From: Trogon surrucura
Taxonomy: Eukaryota; Chordata; Aves; Trogoniformes; Trogonidae
Length of the DNA stretch: 64,000 nucleotides
Direction: 5' to 3'
Assembly (NCBI GenBank): GCA_020746105.1
Contig: CM036619.1
Location: 15,476,238 to 15,540,237 of the forward strand
Shown here: positions 55,730 to 64,000 of the stretch, in pieces
Layout of the letters: every line of letters starts with the position of its first letter
Position numbering within the stretch: the first letter of the stretch is position 1
Notes under the pieces: generated by a model
What the model was told of the DNA's origin: nothing
Databases searched by the model: none
What the model saw: the letters and a program-made list of their open reading frames with translations, nothing else
Position numbers and translations under genes: made by a program

Positions 55730-58399
55730 AGGGGAAAGAATTTCCATCTTATGAAAATGGAAAATCTCAATAGCATCCCACTGAAATTTTTTTTTAAAAA
55801 AATCATTCCTGAAAACACATCGGTTTGACTGTATTCAGCAATTTCTGCCAGGAAACTCTTCCACTGGAAATTTTTTTACCAGCTCTACATAAAACTTAGC
55901 TGAACAAAAAGTTTCTTCAAATTGAGGAATTACACATCAGACTATGTGAGAAAAATGACTTCCTGATCACACTTTTATGCATTCGTTTCATGGAGTTTGA
56001 CTGCCCTGTAGCAGTCTATCTTTAGCAGGATCATTATGAGCTATTGGATATTGAATTAACAAAATGCCAGCTGGATTCCAAGGGTAGAAGGGTGTAAATC
56101 AATAGCTGCTGGAAATAAAGAGTGTTGTCCAATAGCTAGATGACGAAAATCAGAGCTCACATGTTTGTACACTTCACTCAACCTGCGATACTGATTCTCA
56201 CTGTGACCTTGAGCAATCTTTTGACCTCCTTGTGTTTGGTACAGTTGTACTGCAAAATTGAAAGGAAAGAAGACTTTACCACACCTATATTTATGCATCA
56301 AACTCTTGTATATTTGGAGAAATTGATTTCCAGAAATATTTCTTACTTCTGCATTATCTAAAGGAGTTCAGTTATGTGAAATTTCTTTCGTAAAATAAGC
56401 GGGGGACCTGGGTGCTCCTTCTGGGACTGGCTTGCTTCTCTGAATGTAGAAGATGACAAGTCAGCCATGACAATAGTTGGTGATACATGTTAAGTTGGAT
56501 AATGGAATCTTCACCCAAAAACATACCAGGTGCTCTCGTGCTGCGATGCAAGGCAGGCAACACATGCCTTTTTTCACAATGTGAAGTGAAACTTTGGTGA
56601 CTGTGGTGCAGGCCCCACCATGCGTCTCTGAGGAAAACCCAAAAATATTGATTCTGTCTTAGGGTCTCAGGTGAACTGCATGAGGCCCAAAGGAGATGTG
56701 GGTCCTGCTGGTGCGCAACCAATATGGAAAATGGACCTGGCTGACGTGCTTCAGAGGATGAATATAGTGAGCTGTGGGCCTGCAATGGCTTTGCACTGCT
56801 GGATCAGGGAGTCAGCAGCCATGTCAGAGGCTGCCAAAGCACCACATTATGTCCAGATTCACTTTTGTCCCCAAGGTACCATCAAGACAGTGAACAAAAA
56901 GAAATTACCATCTTGGGAATAACATAGATTTTATAGATGGATGACATTTTCAAGTTAAATTAATCTAGTGAACTGTTTTACTTTGAGAAGTGCTAAGAGA
57001 AGAGAGCACTGGGATGGAAGCTATGGCAGCACCAAAAGCAGGGAATAGGCTTTAGACATGGAAGCAGAGGGCTCTGTAGGGAGGACATGGTTTCCATGGT
57101 TTTCCAATTTTCTGAGATTTCTGAATTTCTACCACATAGTGCTTTACCACTTTTTTTGTACAAATGGGTATTTGACTGTAAGAAAAGTATTATGTGTATC
57201 TTTCCTCAACTGTGGTCCCAGAGTGTGAGCTGCATGGCTGTGACCAAGGTGACACTTTGCCTTTGATCAGATAGGATTTGCTCAAATTTTTTTATGACAT
57301 TTTAAATTTTCAGAATTGGATTTCAAAATTGCTTTTTTTTTCAGTTAAAGGAAAAAACATCTTATTTAAATTTCTATTCTCTCCCTTTTCTCCCTTTTGA
57401 CAGGAAAGCAGATGTAAGTAAATAATGTTGAGTGTTTACTTAAGAGGACCACAGCTGATTATTTTTTTTCTTTTACTTTCTCACCTCTTCAAAAGACAGA
57501 AGGTCATTTCTGTGTTATACAAAGTCAAATTTAACTGGAGCTTCTTTCTTTAAGAAATAATGCTCACTCTCCTTCCTTTGCCTCCGCCCCTTTAGTTCAC
57601 TTTTCCAAAGAGATAATTTACTACATTAGAACTGTAGAGTATTTTTGGATCCAGTTCTCAATTAAATTATTTTTTTTGCTCATTAAAGGGATTTTCTTTC
57701 TAATTTTTTCAGTTACTAAAAGGTACAAAATAGATGCAACTTCAATATCTGTTTTATTTTTCCTTTAAAACATCTGCCCATGTTGGTCTTCTCTCGAATT
57801 CCACGCAACATTTTCAGATTGAAATTCCACACTTAAAAAAAAGTTCCTGACACATTTAAATTTATTCTGCATGTAAGAATAAAATATATATACATGATAC
57901 TAATGACAACTTTATATAGGGGGCCCGAGTGTGTGCTTTGAGAGACAGGCAGTGAATATTTGGCCCCAAAGATAGGATGTGTAGGCAAAGGGTAAGTTAG
58001 ATTGCCTTGGACTGATGTTAAGCTCTCAGGATATTACAGTGCCAGCTCTCCTTCAGCTTCCTCTCTTGCATTGACTTTTGTACCCTTGCTTGGGTTTACA
58101 ACCCAAAAGCTGAGAAGTGCCAATTTAACCTACTTATTCTTTCTTGATCAGCTCTGTTTCTGCTACATCTTTTTTCTGAAATGAGGTGACCCAAGTTAAT
58201 CCTATTTTCAGGACACTTTCTTTTTTTTCCCTATTCACCTTTTTACTCTTTGTAGCTCACCTCTAACTGGAAACTTTCAGAGAACATGAGTGTTGTTTCT
58301 CATAGTAGAACATTTTGATGACTTTTCTGCAGTGCAAACTGTTGGTAGGTCACTGCAAAGCTAAGTTTGATTCCCTCATGTACTAATACCTTACTCTAT

Positions 58400-58480
58400 A
58401 ACTTTGTGGATGATCTTTAACTCCTCTCTTCTTATTGTCTGCATGATGGGGATAGTGATTACTTTCCACCTTTAGAAGTG
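58400..58480 (+). repeat. Possible MIR-like relic
   Basis: 'GATCTTTAACTCCTCTCTTC' then 'TGTCTGCATGATGGGGATAG' and 'TGATTACTTTCCACC' follow the MIR sense order (TTAACCTCTCTG, CATCTGTAAAATGGGGATAATA, CCTACC). Weak match. Confidence 0.35.
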
Positions 58481-59284
58481 TGAATGTGAACCACTCCAGT
58501 AGTATTCAGCATCATTTCTTTGCCTTTGAGTTCATTCATCTAAGGTCTAGCGACTTTTACCTAAATTTCTTAAAGCCTCCCTAACTCAAACTTTCCATTG
58601 CTATCACTGTTTTATCTCAACAGTATCCTTGCATTTTTTTCCTCTGCAAATCTACCCTATTACTATGGCTCTATACTTGTGTACATATGATACATGGCCT
58701 TGACAGATCAGATGTTCAGCTATCTTTCTCTGAGCCTGTCAGCGTTGTTCTGCGTATTTGTTTCATGGTTAATACCCTGTGTTTTTCCAATTCTGCACAA
58801 ATACACAGAAAACAGAAAGAACTTGTAACCTACAAAATATATAGCCAAAGGGGGAAAAAAACAGGCAAAAATGGGGATGTGAAAAATGAGCACAGAAAGT
58901 TGAAATAGCTGACTCTGAACTTTGGCTGCCTCACTTGTGGCTTACCCTGCAACCACTGAACCAGTGACTGTGATTCCCCTGGGGCTAACTTCTGATAATC
59001 CATTATATATAGATTTTTTGCTATGTATGGGAATGTCTACCCTCAAATAAGCCTAGCCATCTAGTCACACTGCTTCCCATTCAGCACTCAGAGCATGCCT
59101 TTATTTTTCTTTGCTTTCTTGCTCTTCTGCTCCCCTGTTTCTGATTTTTTCTAGGCAGAAATTATCCATCAGTCATGTAGGACTGCAGCCTTCATCCAGA
59201 CTTCATTTCAACCCTTTGCTCTTTACTCATTTTGTGAACAGAGAATCAAATTTGTTATTATTTAATTCTGCAATTAAGTTGCTT

Positions 59285-59350
59285 TGGTTCGCAAGGCACT
59301 TCGGGCTGTGGATTTCAGGAGAGGTGGCATACAAAATAAATGTCTATTGA
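59285..59350 (+). repeat. Possible ancient SINE/LINE 3' tail
   Basis: 'GCAAGGCACTTCGGGCTGTG' followed by GGTGGCATACAAAATAAATG and TATTGA resembles the 'AAGCACTTTGGGAT ... GGTGCTATATAAATG' tails of ancient amniote SINEs (LFSINE/AmnSINE class). Only this short region matches. Confidence 0.35.
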
Positions 59351-60849
59351 CTTGGCAAGGCTGAGGACGTCTCATTGATTTCAATGTTCTCCGTATTATT
59401 CTCTGTCTGTTCCGTGTTCGATATCCCCTAGCTTTTTATTCTTTTGGGGTTTTTTTTTTGATCGCTGCTGCATGTTGAATACATGTCTTCATTGAGCTGT
59501 CCACGATAATGCCTTTATCATTTTCCTAGGAGTTTACAACTAATTCAGAGCCCATAAATGTTTACAAGTAGTTTTAAACTGTTTCCTGAAAACCACGTGT
59601 CTAAGCTGAGTTTCAGCTAGCATGCTATTGTCCAGTTACCTAGTTGGGTTTCGTCCATTTGGAGCTCCTTACAATCTCCTGTCTTCGCTAGGCTGACTTA
59701 TTTTTGTTTCATCAGCATGTTTCATCCCTTCCCATTTCCTTTCTGCAGGTTAATGAATGTGTATTTTTTATTACACTTCTGTGATGAGTTGCAGTGTGAT
59801 ATATGGCTGTTTCTTTGAAAGGGAAATGAGACAGCTACCAATTGAGGATGACCCCAGTCTTGGGTTATAATCTTTGGACAATACTATTGGCTGATCTCCT
59901 GAGAATGAGTTTATTGACTTCTTTTTATGGCATTTTAAATTGTAATTATTTACAAGCATAAAACCACGTGGTTTTTCATGATCCACATTTATCTGAACAT
60001 CTAACAGCCCCTTATTATTGTGATTGTAGTCTGACAAAGTCCTTGCATTACTGGAATAAAGGTTTTCTCCCCCATTTTATGGATAGAAATCAAAATCACT
60101 TAGGAAAAAAAGGAATTAAAAAGATAACAGGAAAAAAAGTCTACCCAGCCTGGATACTTTCTCAGCCTTCAGCAACCTGGATTTCTCAGGGATCCCCACA
60201 GACAGGAGTTGGTATGTTTGCATTTACTAGCCCTCCATGGCATAGAGGCATTTAATCCAGTGTGAAGAAAACTGGTTAAAATGGTGAAAGTTTTTTGACT
60301 GCTTCATGCTCTGGTGGCTGCTCCTGCATGTGAGGTTCTCTGGGTAGTTTCTCCAGAGCTAGGAGAATTGTTCTCAGACAGGTCCAGGCCTCCACTGGAG
60401 AGAACATGTCTGTGGACATATTTGTGTATCTTCAACCGAGTCATCTTCATCAAGCCCTTGGCATGAGGCTACCCCTGCTTTGGTAGGCACTCCCATAGCT
60501 AGGCTGTTTGTTGTTCATATTTTTGTATCAGCCAGGCAGGAAACAACAATGGCTTTAACTGAAGAGGGGAACTTTCCCTGATACTTTTCCAAATCCGCAC
60601 AGCAAGCTGGGGACAATGTTGGTAGAAGCAACTTTTTTTGCCCTCAACTGTAGACTCTACCCTTGCTCCTATATACTCCTTTTTTACCTCTCTTGCTGGT
60701 TAATTTCCATTCCTAATCTTGGCTTCAACTGACACTGCTGCTATTTCTCTTGCCAGAAAATCTCAGGGAGTTTATTCTTTAGCATGTCTAAGTGTCCAAG
60801 GTCTAAGAGGGCCTTCTGTTGCTCTCTTCCAGGATGACTCCCCTTTGAA

Positions 60850-62160
60850 CCTCATAGATCACAGGACTGCAGGATAATTCGGATTGAAAGGGACCTCAGG
60901 AGGTCTCTGGCCCAAAATCAGCTCAAAGAAAGGCCAGATATGGGATTAGATCAGGTAATTCAGGGTTTTATCCACTTTGGACTTGAAAGAGGGAGACTAG
61001 ATAAGTTTTCTGGATAACCTGCTCCACTTTATGCCTGGTGTTTCTCATCCTCCCACCACTTATCGCTGTGAAGAACTGTCACCTTCTTGATGACCTCCTC
61101 ATGGATCTTGGCAGGCTGCTATCAGGTCCACCAGAAGCTACCTCTTCACCACATTGAACAAAGCTAGTACTCCAGCTTCTGTCATTTTCTTCTCAATTTC
61201 TTTAGTGTCTTCCTTGTACTGGGGGGTCTCAAAGGAACACAGTGTCTAGATGTGTTCTAACAGCTGCTGAGTGGGAGGATAATCTCTTCTCTCAAGATCC
61301 TGGCTGCACTCCCTCTTGCATGGCTCAGGATGCCATCAGCCACCTTGGCTGCCTGGACACACTCCTGACACATGGGCAGGACTCCCCAGAGTAAAGCCTG
61401 TCAGCTGCAGCCTGACTCTGGGTAGCACAACCCATTAACCTCTCTCCTCCAAGCCCAACCCTCCACCCAGTTCTCCACCTGTCCAGACCGTATTGTCTGA
61501 ACTCAGATACAAGAATGTTGCTGAAGACACTGTCAAAAAGCCTTGATAAGGCTGATACAAGTGATGGCCACTGATGGCCCCTTGTCCACAACTTCAGTTA
61601 CTTTATCACAGAAAGCACACAGTTTGATGAGGAATTATTTACCTTCAGTAAATCCAAGCTGACTCAGTGCAAGGGGACCTTTGCTATGCTCTTCCCAATG
61701 AGTGGGATGGGACCTGTTCAGCCACAGAGTCTCAGAAACATTCTCAGAATCTAATTGCTTTATCACCTTCTATACTTTGACTTTGAGTTCTTTTTTTGCG
61801 TTGCATTTTTCTCACTTAGGAAAGTGCATCTCTCTCTTTGGCAACAGCTCATCCTCCTCCTTCATGAACAGTGAAGCAAAAAGTTAATTTAATCTTTCTG
61901 CAATGCCTGCCTCTTCTGGCATCTGGTCTCTGCTCTTCTGCCTCTGGGAGACCTTAATGATTCTTCTGTTGCCCTCTTCTTTTTTATATATTTGAAAAAA
62001 GAGTTCTATTATTTACCTCAGGTTCTTGTGTAGTCTTCATTTCACCCTTCCCTTTAGCTTTTCCTGTTTGTTTTGTGTGAGATTTTTTTTTGCTACAGCC
62101 ATCACTCCATGTTGCAAGATTTCTCTGTCTTCCTTAGTGCCATATCTGTTGGTATTTATG
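60850..62160 (-). mobile_element. Degraded CR1 LINE (antisense), about 1.3 kb of ORF2 and 3' end
   Basis: On the + strand the landmarks of reversed CR1 appear in order. They are GGATTGAAAGGGACCTCAGG (60882), a 'GAAGAACTGTCACCTTCTTG' block, 'GGCAGGCTGCTATCAGGTCC' (61109), 'CTTGTACTGGGGGGTCTCAA' (61213), 'CAGGATGCCATCAGCCACCT' (61326), 'AAGAATGTTGCTGAAGACAC' (61511), 'TTCAGTAAATCCAAGCTGAC' (61645), and an ATTTAATCTTTCTGCAATGCC block (near 61885) that belongs further 5' in ORF2. Some expected segments between them are missing, so internal deletions have occurred. Many stops and indels make it an old, dead copy. Confidence 0.85.
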
Positions 62161-63384
62161 ACTTATACTTGTGTTACCAAAAATAGTAACCAAGTATCTG
62201 AATTTGCTGTACTTCAACTAGCAGGGGCACAAGAACATTCAGCTTCTTATTAATGTCAATATCACTCTTTTTTTTTTTTCCCTTTTCTAAGTTATTTTCT
62301 GATATTGCTCTTCTCTAAAACACTGACTGCGGGAAGTCTGATATCAGTATTGGAAATCTGCAAATACACAGGACTCCATTTTGTTTTTAATCCTGCTCCT
62401 CTCTCCTATTTGGGGAATACAGGAGCAACGGAGCCACCCAGGAGCCCTTCTGTGGTGTAGGCTGCATTGACAGCTTCCCCACTAGCTCTTTTACATGCAT
62501 ATGATAGCACTTCTATCTATTTTACATCCATATGATATCTCAGTTACCAAAAGACATGGGTGTGGTACTATCTGTTCGATGTCTTTCTCTCACAAAAGCC
62601 CTTTGAGGAGGATAGCATCGTTACATCTATTACACAAGCAAGGGTCTGAGGAAGAGAAGGCTAAGTAACAGATCTAGGCCACAGGAGATGCAGAATCATA
62701 CTCACTTTCTGGGGGGTTGCACAGTGTCCCTCAATCTGCTGGTTTCTTCCCATAACAAAATCTTAGACAATACACAGTGAAGTACCCAAATGTACTTCCC
62801 AGAATTGAGCAACTAACCAGACGCCACTCCCGATTCACAGATGCCCAGAAGGGCAGTGTGGGGTTTTTGAAGGGTGGGAGTTGTCTTGTTTTCTTGAATT
62901 TTACGTGGGATTTACAATTGTAAAGTATGATGTCCTTCTTAGAGAAGAATCATAGGCAGAGTTGCTCTTGGCTTTGTTTGCTGTTTGGTGTGTTTTTTAA
63001 AAAAAGTCTCTGATAAGCTTTTCACTTCCTTAGTACTTAGGTTTTTTAGGGTTTCAGCTTTGTGTGATGTTTACTTCAGTCAGGACTTTCATTCTTAGAA
63101 TTTCTTGTTATATGTTCTTGTTACGATGTAGAAGGCTGGTCCTTTGCTCCAGCACAGAATTTTCTCCAATCTGAGTATTTCAAAACATTTGATAAATTCT
63201 CCTGTAACAATTAATGGAGTATTTTACTGAATACCTATGGATTGGTAGATCTTTTTTAAAAAAAAGATCAGGAAAATTCGTCAAAGAGTACTAAAAAAAA
63301 AAAAAAGCATCTACTCATAAAGTAGAGACATAGCTGTATTCTGTTTCCTCTGTAGTCTAATCAGAAAGGTATCTTGCTCTTAGA
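62161..63384. other. Intergenic sequence, mostly unassigned
   Basis: The left part may still be decayed CR1. 62590-62695 is a possible MIR-like relic (listed separately). Beyond it there are T- and A-runs (63254-63264, 63291-63305) and nothing else I can name. Confidence 0.55.
62590..62695 (-). repeat. Possible MIR-like relic (antisense)
   Basis: 'CTCACAAAAGCCCTTTGAGG', 'AGGATAGCATCGTTACATC', 'GAGGAAGAGAAGGCTAAGTA' and 'CAGATCTAGGCCACAGGAG' follow the antisense MIR/CORE-SINE order 'CTCACAACAACCCTTTGAGGTAGG ... TTACAGATGAGG ... GGCTAAGTGACTTGCC'. Confidence 0.55.
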
Positions 63385-63502
63385 TATCTAGACTGGACAC
63401 ATTCCTGTGTGACCTACTCTGGGTGATTCTGTTCTGACAGGGGGGTTGGACTAGATCTTTCGAGGTCCCTTCCAACCCTGAACATTCTGTGATTCTGTGA
63501 TA
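63385..63502 (+). mobile_element. CR1 LINE 3' end (sense, short)
   Basis: It contains GACACATTCCTGTGTGACCT, then GGGGGGTTGGACTAGATCTT, GAGGTCCCTTCCAACCCTGA and the tail ATTCTGTGATTCTGTGA ending at about 63501. Only the 3' UTR end of the element is present. Confidence 0.93.
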
Positions 63503-64000
63503 GATTTCCTCCTGTTCTCTTTCAAGGGACTTTTTATTCTTCCAAGTTTGGTTTTCAATAGGGCAGAAGAGTGATTTTTAAAATAAAGGCACAACAGTTT
63601 TAATGATTCCTAACTGTTACTCTGTTGTGTGTCTTTGTACTTTTTGCAAATAGATACATACATGTAATATGCATAATATGTATACATAATATTTACAGAG
63701 ATCCAGTTTTCTAAAAGCAGGCTGACAGCGTCAGCTCCATACGCCTGTAGACAATTACTTGACATGATTTCTGGGCATGCCAATTGACGTGGCTCCCTCT
63801 TCACTTCTTGGAAGCGCTCGTCACTTGAAAGAAGTGCAGTTGCTGCCCTTACCCACATGGTCCCTCCTAACTAGGGAAGAAAATCTGAGGATTCAAGGAA
63901 CTTCTGGAGGCTCTCCTTGAAACCTCACAGAAAAATAGAAGATGGCACCTTGCCAGACCAGCAGCCTGCAGATCCAGCCATCTAGCTTGTGCTTAGGGAT
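63503..64000. other. Intergenic sequence to window end
   Basis: AT-rich at first, then mixed composition. An 82-codon minus-strand open frame (63610-63858) shows no recognisable similarity. I see no gene. Confidence 0.6.

Larger units (their letters stand above)
55730..60849. other. Intergenic sequence, no gene recognised
   Basis: AT-rich (roughly two-thirds A+T by eye in many lines) with many short T-runs and ATTA cores. Relics near 58400-58480 and 59290-59350 are listed separately. I see no coding exon. Confidence 0.6.

Noticed and set aside
55328..55818. Long open frames rich in Lys/Glu/Arg (minus strand) and Phe/Ser/Leu (plus strand)
   Set aside because: They are translations of the CTTTT repeat and its pyrimidine-rich flank and contain no independent coding evidence.
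30521..64000. Search for MED30 or another protein-coding neighbour of EXT1
   Set aside because: No exon with recognisable protein similarity was found; the next gene must lie beyond the window.

Overview
The window is vertebrate nuclear DNA, almost certainly from a bird. Two observations support this. Ten consecutive exons encode the C-terminal 57% of exostosin-1 (EXT1), with canonical GT-AG introns. The recognisable interspersed repeats are mostly CR1 LINEs with the avian-type 3' tail (repeats of ATTCTGTG/ATTCTATG); a few ancient MIR-like SINE relics are also present. I cannot name the species. No bacterial, plasmid, phage or CRISPR feature is present, and I recognise no second protein-coding gene.

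Layout. 1-6022 is the 3' end of EXT1 intron 1; exon 1, with the promoter, membrane anchor and first half of the GT47 domain, lies outside the window. 6023-30250 holds EXT1 exons 2 to 11 on the + strand. Their lengths (94, 108, 120, 133, 119, 96, 90, 161, 172 and 186 coding bases) equal those I recall for human EXT1, and every splice phase is compatible. The coding part here is 1,279 nt, residues about 321-746 in human numbering. The stop codon is at 30248-30250, followed by a short 3' UTR with ATTAAA signals. The last exon sits in a strong CpG island (about 29881-30420).

30520-64000 appears to be intergenic DNA downstream of EXT1. In other vertebrates the next gene on this side is MED30, which I do not see here. 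This part contains five good CR1 fragments (one of them a 1.3-kb antisense relic), several MIR-like relics, a 270-base uninterrupted pyrimidine tract built on a CTTTT pentamer, and mononucleotide runs. The rest is unannotated DNA, some of which looks like candidate conserved non-coding sequence.

Function. EXT1 pairs with EXT2 in the Golgi to polymerise heparan sulfate by alternating addition of GlcA and GlcNAc. The exons here carry the end of the GT47 domain (including the Gly339-Arg340 site of human exostosis mutations) and the whole GT64 domain with its Asp-Glu-Asp motif. I found no undescribed biological system. The items most worth a second look are the CpG island over the terminal exon, the homopyrimidine tract, an inverted duplication at the 5' end of one CR1 copy, and a few unexplained purine-rich or CpG-rich intronic blocks.
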